Origin: Actinomycetota bacterium
GTDB taxonomy: Bacteria > Actinomycetota > Actinomycetes > S36-B12
Direction of reading: 5' to 3'
DNA length: 64,000 bases
NCBI GenBank assembly: GCA_016717115.1
Contig: JADKGE010000003.1
Location: 310,001 to 374,000, forward strand
The notes beneath the pieces were generated by a model. That model did no database searches. It saw only the letters and a program-made list of their open reading frames with translations, and was not told the origin of the DNA. The position numbers and the translations under genes are program-made. Shown piece by piece: positions 1 to 8,072 of the stretch. Each line of letters starts with the position of its first letter. The stretch's first letter is position 1.

Positions 1-31
1 AGGCACTGACCACCGGACGACTGCCGATCGG

Positions 32-238
32 TTACGAATCCCAGATCGAGCAGCTGCTGGACACGGCTCCGGAGGCGTCGATCCTGGCGGTGGTCCGCGC
101 CGTTTCCGCCTCGTCGAGCGTCTCGCCGATGGCCGTCTGGAAGAACGGGCGCAGCCTCGCGAAGGCCGTCGGATCGACGAGGAAGGGATGGATCCAGACC
201 GGGTGATGTGAGACATACTTGACGTCTTTCTGAGACAC
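32..238 (-). CDS. Hypothetical protein, 68 aa
   Basis: A short reading frame from a GTG start at 238 to a TAA at 32. I do not recognise the family. Support comes from codon use: after the first ten codons nearly every third position is G or C, as in the good genes of this window, while the opposite-strand frames do not look like protein. The start lies 6 bases after TACACT (245-250, read on the minus strand), the spacing expected for a leaderless actinobacterial mRNA. The N-terminal half is rich in His, Pro and aromatics (HHPVWIHPFLVDP); no signal peptide or membrane segment is visible. It runs divergently from the 40-aa frame at 287. Confidence 0.45.
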   Translation of the reverse strand: MSQKDVKYVSHHPVWIHPFLVDPTAFARLRPFFQTAIGETLDEAETARTTARIDASGAVSSSCSIWDS

Positions 239-244
239 GTGTCA

Positions 245-280
245 AGTGTATTTGATATTGGCGGCCATCCGACGTATCGT
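245..280. promoter_or_regulatory. Back-to-back promoters for two leaderless small genes
   Basis: On the minus strand TACACT (245-250) ends 6 nt before the GTG at 238. On the plus strand TTGATA (252-257), a 17-nt spacer and TATCGT (275-280) end 6 nt before the ATG at 287. Both arrangements predict transcription starting at the start codon. The two promoters overlap, so they may compete or share a regulator. This is inferred from spacing and motif only. Confidence 0.45.
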
Positions 281-286
281 GGACGC

Positions 287-409
287 ATGATCAAGTCAGG
301 AATGCACACCATCGTCAGTGGTATTTCACGGTTCTTGGACCTCATGCCGGAGCCCTTGGTGCTTCGCGCAATGACCGTCCAGGAGCCCTCCAGCCGCGCC
401 GGCCGTTAG
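287..409 (+). CDS. Small hypothetical ORF, 40 aa, leaderless
   Basis: ATG at 287 to TAG at 407-409. The peptide begins MIKSGMHTIVSGISRFLDL and ends SSRAGR; a Ser/Ile/Leu-rich stretch followed by a charged tail could form a short amphipathic helix. There is no Shine-Dalgarno sequence, but a TTGATA-17-TATCGT promoter ends 6 nt upstream, consistent with leaderless translation. Third-position G/C bias is only moderate, so this could be a non-coding transcript. Family not recognised. Confidence 0.3.
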   Translation: MIKSGMHTIVSGISRFLDLMPEPLVLRAMTVQEPSSRAGR

Positions 410-449
410 GGGCAGGGCGAAACTCGGGAAGGCAATTTTCCGGGGGGTG

Positions 450-479
450 GTGACGCGGGGCCACGTTTGCCGCTATTGT
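450..479 (+). promoter_or_regulatory. Candidate promoter for the cold-shock gene
   Basis: GTGACG (450-455) and TATTGT (474-479) with an 18-nt spacer. Transcription from here would give a leader of about 160 nt before the ATG at 646, which fits the long structured 5' UTRs common on cold-shock mRNAs. A second possible -35 (TTGACT, 582-587) lies nearer the gene but has no convincing -10. Confidence 0.4.
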
Positions 480-519
480 TAGCGTCAGCAAGGCCACATC
501 ATCACCGCAGTTCGAAGAT

Positions 520-539
520 GCCCGCCTGTGAAGGCGGGC
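520..539 (+). terminator. Terminator-like hairpin in the csp leader
   Basis: GCCCGCC (520-526), a 6-nt loop and GGCGGGC (533-539) form a perfect 7-bp stem, followed by a pyrimidine-rich TTCGTCCTTTCT tract. It lies between the candidate promoter at 450-479 and the csp start, so it could end an upstream transcript or act as an attenuator or cold-responsive element in the leader. Confidence 0.4.
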
Positions 540-645
540 TTCGTCCTTTCTGAGCACGTTTGCAGATGCGAGAACGACGGGTTGACTGGGTCGGCTGTGC
601 CGGGCATCCGTCCGACACCCGCGTTACGCAAGGAGAATTTGCATC

Positions 646-849
646 ATGGCTCAGGGAACCGTCAAGTGGTTCAACGCCGAAAAGGGTTTCGGCTTCATCG
701 CTCAGGCTGATGGTGGTCCGGACGTGTTCGTCCACTACTCGGCGATCGACTCGAGCGGCTACCGCTCGCTGGACGAGAACCAGGCCGTTGAGTACGACAT
801 CACGCAGGGCCCGAAGGGCCCGCAGGCCGAGAAGGTCCGCGTTATCTAG
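646..849 (+). CDS. cspA: Cold-shock protein (CspA family)
   Basis: A 67-aa single cold-shock domain: five-stranded OB fold binding single-stranded RNA or DNA and acting as an RNA chaperone in the cytoplasm. RNP1 (KGFGFI) and RNP2 (VFVHYSAI) are both intact, and length equals the family norm. AAGGAG lies 10 nt before the ATG. The gene stands alone, with a long leader upstream and a strong bidirectional hairpin downstream. Compared with E. coli CspA the C-terminal half carries the actinobacterial [11 protein letters not shown] ending. Whether it is truly cold-induced or constitutively expressed cannot be read from the sequence. Confidence 0.95.
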   Translation: MAQGTVKWFNAEKGFGFIAQADGGPDVFVHYSAIDSSGYRSLDENQAVEYDITQGPKGPQAEKVRVI

Positions 850-860
850 TCAGGCCGTCG

Positions 861-902
861 AAGCCTGGGGAACCGTGCCGCAAGGCGCGGGACCCCAGGC
901 TT
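861..902. terminator. Bidirectional terminator between csp and ltrA
   Basis: AAGCCTGGGG (861-870) pairs perfectly with CCCCAGGCTT (893-902) around a 22-nt G/C-rich loop. It follows the csp stop by 11 nt and sits just before the 3' end of the convergent gene, so it probably ends both transcripts. Confidence 0.75.
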
Positions 903-904
903 CT

Positions 905-2032
905 TCATGTCCCCGATCGGACGGGTGAGCTCTGCTTGTCGGTCCACACGGCGAGGACGGCATTGCCGATGACCACCGCGGCGCACACGCCAACCACGAT
1001 GAGCACCTCCTCCTCGCCCCCCCGTGGCAGGACCAGTCCGACGGCCAGGATGACGACTCCGGAGGCGGCCTCGACCCAGCCGGCCAGGCCCAGTCGACCC
1101 TTCGTCGAGTAGCGAAGCAGCGCGAAGGAGACCAGGACGGTGGCCACGCAGGCTACGAAGTACGTCAGCGCCCCCTCGCCGAGCTCGGCGCCCTCCTGCG
1201 CGGTGAGGAGGATGAGGATGTCCAGGGTGCCACCGATCCCGAAGACCAGGGTCAGGTGCCCGAGCAGCGTCAGTCGCCAGCGCACGAGGGCGAGATCGGT
1301 GTCCTGCGCGAACGTGCCATCGAAGTAGATCCACCACAGGGCGAAGGTCAGGAGGAACATCAGCGCGAACAGGTCACTGCGCGGGATGGATCCCGTCGCG
1401 TGCAGGGTCGTGACCAGTTGTGCGAAACCCTCGCCCAGGATGATGAGCACGAACAGGCCGAGGCGCTCGCGGAGGTGATCGAGCCGCAGTTGCGATCGTT
1501 GCTGCCATGCCGCGTACTCGCGCACGAGGATGGGGACCATGCTCACGGCGACGGCCGCGAGGAGGAAGCCGATCGATCGGATGTTGTCGGCGAATGCTCC
1601 GATCCAGCAGATGACGGCCGCCAGGCCGATCGGGACGACGGCCCCGAGCCGGACCGGTGTCCGCGTCGTGTGCGCCCCCCGCAGGATCAGGAGCGCCAGC
1701 AGGGCGAGCGCCACGCCGTAGGCCACGAGCCCGGCGCGGCCGCTGACACCATGCTCCTGGTCGACCGCCAGCGCGGCCACGATGACCGCAGCCATCTGAA
1801 CCACAAGCACGAGGCGGCGCAGGGTGTCCTGGCCGGGAAAGACATTGTTGTACAGAGTCGTGAGGAACCACACCCACGCCAGGGCCGTCATGCAGGCCAC
1901 CGCCAGCAGGGCACTGGTGAACGACGGCTGACGGAGGAAGAAGTCATTGGTCAGGCTCACCGCCGCGACGACGACAAGGTCGTAGAAGAGCTCGAACCAG
2001 CTCACGGTCGGGGTGTGGGCCTGCCTCACCAC
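905..2032 (-). CDS. ltrA: Low temperature requirement protein A (LtrA) family membrane protein
   Basis: A 375-aa polytopic membrane protein of the LtrA family. Hallmarks visible are WFELFYDLVVVAA near the N terminus and ERLGLFVLIILGE in the middle, set among roughly ten hydrophobic segments. The founding member was linked to growth at low temperature in Listeria; biochemical function in actinobacteria is not established. The GTG at 2032 overlaps the end of the DUF2804 gene (a second GTG at 2029 would give a 4-nt overlap), so the two are probably co-translated. No ligand-binding or catalytic residues can be assigned. Confidence 0.85.
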   Translation of the reverse strand: MVRQAHTPTVSWFELFYDLVVVAAVSLTNDFFLRQPSFTSALLAVACMTALAWVWFLTTLYNNVFPGQDTLRRLVLVVQMAAVIVAALAVDQEHGVSGRAGLVAYGVALALLALLILRGAHTTRTPVRLGAVVPIGLAAVICWIGAFADNIRSIGFLLAAVAVSMVPILVREYAAWQQRSQLRLDHLRERLGLFVLIILGEGFAQLVTTLHATGSIPRSDLFALMFLLTFALWWIYFDGTFAQDTDLALVRWRLTLLGHLTLVFGIGGTLDILILLTAQEGAELGEGALTYFVACVATVLVSFALLRYSTKGRLGLAGWVEAASGVVILAVGLVLPRGGEEEVLIVVGVCAAVVIGNAVLAVWTDKQSSPVRSGT

Positions 2033-3033
2033 CGGTTGACGACCTCCTCGGCCCAGCCGCGGACACCGTCGACGCGCACCTGCCGGCCACTGTCATCGGT
2101 CATGGTGCCGGTCCAGGTTCCGAACGCCTGGTGGGTGGTGTTGGCGACGAGCAGGAGACTGGTTTGGTCGGCTCTGACATGCTCGGGGTGGAAGACGAGG
2201 TCGACCCGGTCGCTCTCGGGGGAACGCACGGTCCAGGGCGCCAGCCACTCGTCGCGGTCGTACCCCCAGGCGAGGTCCTCGCCGATGTAGTGCACGGTGC
2301 CGTCGACGCACAGCGCGTTCTCCGTCGAGCCGGTGCCGTCGGTCCACCGGCCGCCCACCTGGACGCCGACGACCCGTCCGTCCACGAGGCCCGAACCCGA
2401 GCCCCAGTTCCAGGTGATCGCGTACGGCCAGCGACCTCGGCCGTGATCGAGGGTGGCCCAAGCACCGGTCAGGTCCGTCGTCGCGCCGTCGACGGTGATC
2501 TGGCCCGTCGCAGGCAGCGTGTTCTCCTTCACGGTGTGCTGGAAGAGCCGTCGACTCCACGGGACGACCACGGCCAGCGCCTCGTGGCCGCCCGGGCGAT
2601 GGACGCGGACGTCGGCCTCCACTCGAAGCCCCTTCACCCGAAGGTGCATGCCGGAGGTGGTGGGCTTCAGGTGGATCGACAGGTCGCGGGTGCGCACGTG
2701 AACGGGTCCGGCGCCGCACGACTCCGGGAGGGCGACCCGGCCGAAGGGGGTCAGGGCGTGCTCGGCTATCTCCCCACCATCGGCGTCGCGGTAGTACACG
2801 GCGTGGAGCGTGGCGTAGTCGAGGTCGCTCACCGTCACCGCGAGCACCGAGGCCGGTGACATGACGGCCCAGTACTCCCAGCGCTTGCTCCGCCCCCGTC
2901 CTCGAAGGTTGGCCCTGACCATGGGTCCCCTGGCCCAGCCCACGGCGTCGGGGTTGAGCCCGCCCAGCGCGTCGCACAGGTCGACGGGAGCGGTCAGCTC
3001 CGCGAGGGTCTCGGCCTTGGGTGTCGTGGACAC
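2026..3033 (-). CDS. DUF2804 domain protein
   Basis: About 335 aa from a GTG at 3033. The protein resembles the DUF2804 family, cytoplasmic beta-rich proteins of unknown function. Visible marks are WEYWAV, the Trp/Asn-rich ITWNWGSGSG and a C-terminal run of Trp residues. The open frame extends upstream to 3438, but that part lies opposite the lipoprotein gene and is low-complexity, so I place the start at VSTTPKAET, where GACAAT ends 6 nt before the GTG (possible leaderless start). It overlaps ltrA at its 3' end. No enzyme activity should be inferred; a lipocalin-like lipid-handling role has been suggested for such folds but is not proven here. Confidence 0.7.
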   Translation of the reverse strand: MSTTPKAETLAELTAPVDLCDALGGLNPDAVGWARGPMVRANLRGRGRSKRWEYWAVMSPASVLAVTVSDLDYATLHAVYYRDADGGEIAEHALTPFGRVALPESCGAGPVHVRTRDLSIHLKPTTSGMHLRVKGLRVEADVRVHRPGGHEALAVVVPWSRRLFQHTVKENTLPATGQITVDGATTDLTGAWATLDHGRGRWPYAITWNWGSGSGLVDGRVVGVQVGGRWTDGTGSTENALCVDGTVHYIGEDLAWGYDRDEWLAPWTVRSPESDRVDLVFHPEHVRADQTSLLLVANTTHQAFGTWTGTMTDDSGRQVRVDGVRGWAEEVVNRW

Positions 3034-3157
3034 CGGCCCATTGTCGCGGTCTCGGGCTCCTCTAGCGCTCTTGGCAGCGGTGAGACAGGATGAAAACCAC
3101 GAGATCACCTCTCTGGATGCCCTCTTGGGGGCCTCCGACCCGATCTGGGGGCCGCCC

Positions 3158-3628
3158 ATGCGAGTGTCGACCGTTGTCCGCGCCATCGGCGCGCTCGTCC
3201 TGGTGACGGTTCTCGGTGCCTGTGGCGGAAGTGCCACCAGCGATGCCGGGGCCTCGGCGTCCGTCGCCGCTTCGGCAGTAGGCCCCGTCGGTGGTCCCGG
3301 TCTGGTCGACACCCAGTGGAACCTCGTCGCTGCCGCCATCGACTCCTCGGACCTGTCGGCCTTCGCGATCACGATCGAGTTCACCGACACCGCCGCAACT
3401 GGCTTCGGGGGTGTCAACCAGTACTCCGCGTCGTTCACGTCGAGCCCCGAGGGCGCGATGGACTTCGGCGAGATCGCGTCGACGATGATGGCCGGACCCG
3501 AGGACGCGATGGCGGCGGAACAGGTCTACCTCGAGGCGCTGCGCACGGTCACGGGCTACACGGTCACCGGTGACCAGCTGGACCTGTTCGTGGACCAACA
3601 GCAGTTCCTCACCTACACGGCGAAGTAG
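3158..3628 (+). CDS. META-domain-like lipoprotein
   Basis: About 156 aa. The N terminus has a charged start, a hydrophobic segment and a lipobox ending LGAC (Cys at about residue 21), so the mature protein should be lipid-anchored outside the membrane. After a low-complexity Ala/Ser linker comes a domain with the pattern DTQWNLVAA..., FGGVNQYSASF and a closing LDLFVDQQQFLTY, which matches the META/HslJ-type fold in layout. META domains occur in stress or motility proteins without known catalysis. I chose the ATG at 3158 because it begins the signal peptide; the open frame extends upstream without sensible sequence. Confidence 0.65.
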   Translation: MRVSTVVRAIGALVLVTVLGACGGSATSDAGASASVAASAVGPVGGPGLVDTQWNLVAAAIDSSDLSAFAITIEFTDTAATGFGGVNQYSASFTSSPEGAMDFGEIASTMMAGPEDAMAAEQVYLEALRTVTGYTVTGDQLDLFVDQQQFLTYTAK

Positions 3629-3662
3629 CCCCACGCCGCTGGGCGGCAGTGGGAGGGGCCGC

Positions 3663-4556
3663 CTAGGCGTGCAGCAGCGCCATGGCGTCGAGAACGGCCC
3701 GCACGTGCGGGACCTCGTGCGTGCGATACACGCTCGTGCCGCCGAGATAGGCGAGCGTGGTGAAGAAGCCCTCTGCCGTGCGGAACTGGTCACCGAACAG
3801 GTCGAAGGCGTGCGGCATCGCTTGGCAGACGGGCAGTCCGAGCCGGCGTAGCCGGAACGTGCTGAGCAGGACCCGGGCCTGATGCTGCACCCGCACCGCC
3901 GGGTCGACGAGGTTGCCATAGAAGAAGCCCATGCCGGGGTCGATGACGATGTTGCTCACGCCATGCGCGCGCGCCTTCGCGACGCGCGCCGTGAAGTGGT
4001 CCAGCAGCTCGGGCATCGGATCGTCAGACGCGGTCGCGTCGGTGATCACGCGAACGTTCGCCCCCGCCACGTAGCAGAGGATCACCGTGGCGCCGTACCG
4101 GGCGGCGAGGTCGAAGATCTCCTCCTCGTCGGTAGCGCCCGTGAGGTTGACCACGCGCGCGCCGGCCTTCAAGCAGTCGTGCACGACCGAGGGTGCGTAC
4201 GACTCGACCGAGATGATCGTGTCCGATGCGGCGAGTTCCTCGACAACGGGCACCAACGCGTCACTCTGGCTCGACGCGGGCACCCGTTCTGCGGCAGCCG
4301 TGCTCGACTCCGCTCCAAGATCGACGATGGCAGCCCCCTGCGCCGCCATGACGCGAGCCTTTCGGATGGCCGCGCCCGCCGATACCGCGATGCTCTCGCG
4401 GTAGGTCGAGTCGCGGGAGAGGTTGACACACCCCATGATCACGGGGGACGTGTCCACGTCGAAGAGTCGGTCGCCGACGCACAGCGGTGCGACAGGCAGG
4501 TCGAGCTCCTCGCGATGGTCGTGTGCGAGCCCGGCCAGTGCGGCAAGCGACAGCAT
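3663..4556 (-). CDS. Dihydropteroate synthase-like pterin-binding protein, non-canonical
   Basis: 297 aa with the TIM-barrel layout of pterin-binding enzymes: GCVNLSRDSTYRES where DHPS has its NVTPDSF loop, VDLGAESS for [21 protein letters not shown] for the NDVSG strand, and DPGMGFFYG. Key DHPS residues are altered or absent; in particular the SRK phosphate-binding signature is not present and the region reads QAMPHAFDLFG. A genuine folP is elsewhere in this window (53390), so this paralogue probably has another substrate. The ATG sits 6 nt after TAGACT, suggesting a leaderless mRNA. The gene follows the RibD_C-like gene by 9 nt on the same strand. Confidence 0.7.
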   Translation of the reverse strand: MLSLAALAGLAHDHREELDLPVAPLCVGDRLFDVDTSPVIMGCVNLSRDSTYRESIAVSAGAAIRKARVMAAQGAAIVDLGAESSTAAAERVPASSQSDALVPVVEELAASDTIISVESYAPSVVHDCLKAGARVVNLTGATDEEEIFDLAARYGATVILCYVAGANVRVITDATASDDPMPELLDHFTARVAKARAHGVSNIVIDPGMGFFYGNLVDPAVRVQHQARVLLSTFRLRRLGLPVCQAMPHAFDLFGDQFRTAEGFFTTLAYLGGTSVYRTHEVPHVRAVLDAMALLHA

Positions 4557-4565
4557 CGTTCCAGT

Positions 4566-5333
4566 CTAGGTGGCGGTCCCGGTGTCGGCATTCTCGTCGC
4601 GGGCGCAGTACCGCGTGAAGAGGAACCCCTCGTCGGCGATCACGTGGACCAGGTCGTACCCGCGGGGCTCGGCGAGCGGTGCTCCGGTCATGACCTGCCC
4701 GCCGCCCGCCAGCAGCGGGGCGAAGGTGATGTCCACCTCATCGACGAGCCCCGCGGCGGAAAGCGACGCGAGCAACCGTGGGCCGCCCTCGCACACGATG
4801 CGCCTCAGGCCACGCGCGGCGAGGGCAGCGATGACGGCCGCCGCGTCGATGCTCGACCCCGGTAGGACGATGACGTCAGAGAAGGTCCGGGCCACGGACA
4901 GGAGATCAGCGTCGGCACCGTGGTGCGTGACGACGATGGGCTGGATCGTGGACTCCGTGAAGACCGGCTCATCCCACGGCAGGTCGAGCGACGCGCTGAC
5001 AACGGCCAGCACGGGGGCGGGTGCGAGCCCGGCGCGGTCCCGCTGACCGGCTGCGTCGGGCCGTGCTGTCATGGGCTGATATCGCTCCGTGCGCAGGGTC
5101 CCGGCGCCGATCAGGACGACGTCGCTGAGACGGCGCACCTCCGCGAGCAGTGAACGATCCGTCGGAGAGGAGAGGGACCCACTTCTCCCGTCCGACCTCG
5201 CGACGGCACCGTCCAGGCTGAGGAGCATCATCGCTCTCAGCCACCGATTGGCGTCGGGCCAGGGGTAGGCCTCGGCGAGGTCTATGTCGGACAAGCGTGA
5301 CACCCGGAGTCGGGGTGCCGAGGGGGCCGTCAT
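4566..5333 (-). CDS. RibD C-terminal-like pyrimidine reductase family protein
   Basis: 255 aa with the dihydrofolate-reductase-like fold of the RibD C-terminal family, which reduces pteridine or pyrimidine intermediates with NADPH. Visible motifs are MMLLSLDGAVA near residue 30, LIGAGTLRTERY, and the nucleotide-binding region IVCEGGPRLLASL followed by VDEVDITFAPLLAGGG. There is no deaminase domain, so it is not a full RibD. The start ATG at 5333 overlaps the end of the upstream GNAT gene by 4 nt (ATGA). Downstream is the DHPS-like gene; the pair implies a shared pterin or pyrimidine substrate, which is inference. Confidence 0.75.
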   Translation of the reverse strand: MTAPSAPRLRVSRLSDIDLAEAYPWPDANRWLRAMMLLSLDGAVARSDGRSGSLSSPTDRSLLAEVRRLSDVVLIGAGTLRTERYQPMTARPDAAGQRDRAGLAPAPVLAVVSASLDLPWDEPVFTESTIQPIVVTHHGADADLLSVARTFSDVIVLPGSSIDAAAVIAALAARGLRRIVCEGGPRLLASLSAAGLVDEVDITFAPLLAGGGQVMTGAPLAEPRGYDLVHVIADEGFLFTRYCARDENADTGTAT

Positions 5334-5824
5334 GAATCGATCCCCGACACGTGCGACCACAACTGCAGGTCGTGGCGGCCGTCCCGTCGCGCCTGGGCGC
5401 TGCGCAGGGTTCCCTCGTAGGCGAATCCGGCCTTGACGAGGGCCCGCTGTTCCGCGACGTTCGTGACGTCGGTCGACGCCTCGACGCGCACGAAACCCTC
5501 GGAGTGGAGCGAGGCCGCGAGAAGTGCCTGGGCGACTCCGCCCACGCCCTGTCCGCGGAACTCCTCGGCGATGCTGATGCCGATGTTCATGCAGCGGGAG
5601 CCGGGCGTGGGGCCGTGCCACACCTCGTGGGCCGACAGGTCCCCGACCGGGAGCACCTCGCCGGTCCCCGTGGTCAGCTCGACCAGCCAGCGGCGATGCT
5701 TGACGGACCGGGCCTCGTCCGCCATCTGCCCCCAGTCCTCGTACGGGCTCGACGAGTGCGGGCGGGGGTGGTCGTCCCCGATCGGACGTAGAGTCAGTCG
5801 GCCGAGGTCGTCGATCGTGCTCAT
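5330..5824 (-). CDS. GNAT family N-acetyltransferase (RimJ/RimL type)
   Basis: 164 aa. The acetyl-CoA pyrophosphate loop reads RGQGVG, preceded by MNIGISIAEEF and followed by NVAEQRALVKAGFAYEGTLR, the arrangement of RimJ/RimL-like enzymes that acetylate amines of proteins or small molecules. I chose the ATG at 5824 because GAGGGAGGGAG lies just upstream; the frame is open 22 codons further. First gene of a three-gene minus-strand run (GNAT, RibD_C-like, DHPS-like) with coupled stop-start. The substrate is unknown. Confidence 0.8.
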   Translation of the reverse strand: MSTIDDLGRLTLRPIGDDHPRPHSSSPYEDWGQMADEARSVKHRRWLVELTTGTGEVLPVGDLSAHEVWHGPTPGSRCMNIGISIAEEFRGQGVGGVAQALLAASLHSEGFVRVEASTDVTNVAEQRALVKAGFAYEGTLRSAQARRDGRHDLQLWSHVSGIDS

Positions 5825-5901
5825 CGGGGCTCCCTCCCTCGGTGATGGCCGTTCGCGAAGACTGGCGCGGATCGCGTCCGTTGGCAACATAGGGTGACGG
5901 G

Positions 5902-7470
5902 ATGCGCCGACCAGCCCGAACGATCGTGACGACGGTCGTGTCGGCGCTCACTGCTGTGGCGATCATCGCGGCGCTGTTCGGTGCCGGACTGCTCGCACAG
6001 GGTGAGCATCCGCTGGCCGGACAGTCGGTGACGCCCGATGCGTCGTCGCCGGGCCCCCTTGGCGAGGGCCCGATCCCACCGCCGACGCCGCTGATCTCGA
6101 ACGTCGTCCTCATCCTCGCCGACGATCTCGACTGGAAGCTGTGGAACGAGATCCCGCGGTTGCGCGCACTGCAGGATCGGGGCACGACGTTCACCAACTA
6201 CGTCGTGTCCGACTCCCTGTGCTGCCCGTCGCGCACGACCTTGTTCCGAAGCCAGTACGTCCACAACCATCAGGTGCTGTCGAACGACGTCGTTTCCGGT
6301 GGCGGGTGGCCCACGTTCCGCGACCGGGGGTACGCCACCGAATGTCTGCCCACCTGGCTGCAGGATGCGGGCGTCACCACGGGGCTGATCGGCAAGTACC
6401 TCAACGAGTTCCCGGAGACTCCCGCGGAGGCCATCTCGATCCAGCCGGGTTGGGACACCTTCGTGGTTCCCATCTCGCACGGTGCGTCCTACACCGGCTA
6501 CAACTACCAACTGGACGCCAATGGCGTCATCCAGACCTATGGGAAGGAGCCGCAGGACTTCCTCAACGACGTACTCGACTCGAAGGCCGCGGAGTTCATC
6601 GCCGCGGCTGACTCGCCCTTCTTCCTGGAACTGGCGACGTTCACGCCGCACCTGCCCTCGCCCGTGGCACCCCGCAATGTCGGTTCGCATGCAGGCGCCC
6701 AGGCGCCTCGCGATGCGGCATACGGCGCACAGGTGGAGAACCCGCCATCCTGGCTCGTGGGCCTCCCGCCGATCGGGCCGAAGAAGGCGAAGGAACTCGA
6801 CCGCCTGTGGCAGCAGCGCGCGGAGTCGGCCGAATCCATCGCCGACTCCTACGACGCGGTGATGTCGGCGCTGGTGCGCAGCGGACATGACAAGGACACC
6901 TTGGTACTGGTGACGTCCGACAACGGCTTCCATGTGGGCAGCTACCGGCTGCAGCGCGGAAAGCGATCGGCGTTCGACACGGACACGGTCGTCCCCCTCG
7001 TGGCGATCGGGCCGGACATCCCGGCGGGGAAGATCGTGACGCAGATGGCATCCGCCACCGATCTCGCGCCGACGATCTCGGAACTGCTGGCCGCGCCGGC
7101 CCCGGACTGGGTCGATGGCCGGAGCCTGTGGCCGTTGCTGGACTCGTCGATCCAGTTCGGCGAGTCGACCGCCTGGCGGACCGCGACCCTCTCCGAGAGC
7201 CTCGGCGAGGCGCAGCCAGGTGATCCTGACTTCCAGCTCATCGCGCCGCCGACGTACCGGGCCCTGCGCACGCCGCAGTGGCTCTATGTCGAGTCGGTCA
7301 ACGGGGAGCGAGAGCTCTACGACCGCCGGTCGGATCCCTACGAGCTGCGAAACGTCATCGCCACGACCCGCAGCGACATCGTCAGTGCGCTCCACGAGCA
7401 GTTCGTCGCGCTCACGACGTGCGCGGGATCGACGTGCCGCGTGGCCGATGCGATGGAACTGCCGCAGTGA
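5902..7470 (+). CDS. Secreted or membrane-anchored sulfatase
   Basis: 522 aa of the type I sulfatase/alkaline phosphatase superfamily. An N-terminal hydrophobic segment (about residues 8-32) directs export or anchors the protein. The metal site begins ILADDLDW (Asp about 74-75), and the formylglycine motif is C-C-P-S-R at residues 107-111, so Cys107 is the residue converted by the maturation enzyme. TSDNGFHVG and the later GKRSAFD region supply further ligands. Homologues hydrolyse sulfate esters of glycans. TAGGGT ends 6 nt before the ATG (possible leaderless start). The stop overlaps the next gene (GTGA). No formylglycine-generating enzyme is in the window. Confidence 0.88.
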   Translation: MRRPARTIVTTVVSALTAVAIIAALFGAGLLAQGEHPLAGQSVTPDASSPGPLGEGPIPPPTPLISNVVLILADDLDWKLWNEIPRLRALQDRGTTFTNYVVSDSLCCPSRTTLFRSQYVHNHQVLSNDVVSGGGWPTFRDRGYATECLPTWLQDAGVTTGLIGKYLNEFPETPAEAISIQPGWDTFVVPISHGASYTGYNYQLDANGVIQTYGKEPQDFLNDVLDSKAAEFIAAADSPFFLELATFTPHLPSPVAPRNVGSHAGAQAPRDAAYGAQVENPPSWLVGLPPIGPKKAKELDRLWQQRAESAESIADSYDAVMSALVRSGHDKDTLVLVTSDNGFHVGSYRLQRGKRSAFDTDTVVPLVAIGPDIPAGKIVTQMASATDLAPTISELLAAPAPDWVDGRSLWPLLDSSIQFGESTAWRTATLSESLGEAQPGDPDFQLIAPPTYRALRTPQWLYVESVNGERELYDRRSDPYELRNVIATTRSDIVSALHEQFVALTTCAGSTCRVADAMELPQ

Positions 7471-7901
7471 TCCGTCCGGCGGTCGCCGCGGACGGGGCTG
7501 CCGCTGCCGCGGTGTTCCACAGCAGTCGGGAGGCGGCGATGCCCTGGCTGCCCGTCCTGCACTCGCCCGAGGAGGACGTGCACTACTTCACCGAGGAGAT
7601 CGCGTCGTCTGCAGCTTGGGTGTTCGACGTGGACCGCGAGGTCGTCGGCTTCGTCATCGCTCGGGGCGGCTGGCTCAGGCACCTGTACGTCCACCCCGAC
7701 CATCAGGGCGACGGCGTGGGCACTGCCCTCCTCGCCCGCGTTCTGCCCGGCGACGGGGACGAACTGCAGCTGTGGGTTTTCGAGCGCAACACGCCGGCGA
7801 GGTCGTTCTACGAGGCCCGAGGATTCGCTAGGGTCGGTGGTACGGATGGCGCGGGAAACGAGGAACAGCAGCCCGACATCCTGATGCGCCGGGTCGGCTG
7901 A
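7467..7901 (+). CDS. GNAT family N-acetyltransferase
   Basis: 144 aa from a GTG that overlaps the sulfatase stop codon by 4 nt. The sequence shows the GNAT core: AWVFDVDREVVGFVIARG (beta strand pair), LRHLYVHPDHQGDGVGTALL (acetyl-CoA loop with Q-x-x-G-x-G) and NTPARSFYEARGF. Such proteins acetylate small molecules or protein N termini; the substrate is unknown. Translational coupling to the sulfatase suggests shared regulation, not necessarily a shared pathway. Confidence 0.85.
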   Translation: MIRPAVAADGAAAAAVFHSSREAAMPWLPVLHSPEEDVHYFTEEIASSAAWVFDVDREVVGFVIARGGWLRHLYVHPDHQGDGVGTALLARVLPGDGDELQLWVFERNTPARSFYEARGFARVGGTDGAGNEEQQPDILMRRVG

Positions 7902-7930
7902 CCCCTCGGACCGAATCCCTTCCGCGAGTA

Positions 7931-7944
7931 CGGACTTTGGTCCT
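7931..7944. promoter_or_regulatory. DosR/DevR-like dormancy box
   Basis: The palindrome GGACTTTGGTCC (7932-7943) matches the core of the mycobacterial DosR site (GGGACTNNNGTCCC) with three mismatches in fourteen. A possible -10 (CAGAAT, 7965-7970) would place its centre near -40, the usual DosR position, for a transcript running into the acyltransferase-like gene. No DosR or DosS gene is in the window. Confidence 0.35.
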
Positions 7945-8072
7945 TACTTTTGATGACAGATGATCAGAATTGGTGCGTTTCGACCTGTTGCAAGAACGTA
8001 TGGCGAGCGGTAAGGCCGCGCGGCTGACAGGATCACGAGCGAGAGAACCGAAACGCCGTCCGGAGCCTGCAC

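Noticed and set aside
3034..3438. N-terminal extension of the DUF2804 frame
   Set aside because: This segment lies antisense to the lipoprotein gene and has no DUF2804 features; a GTG with a -10-like element sits at 3033.
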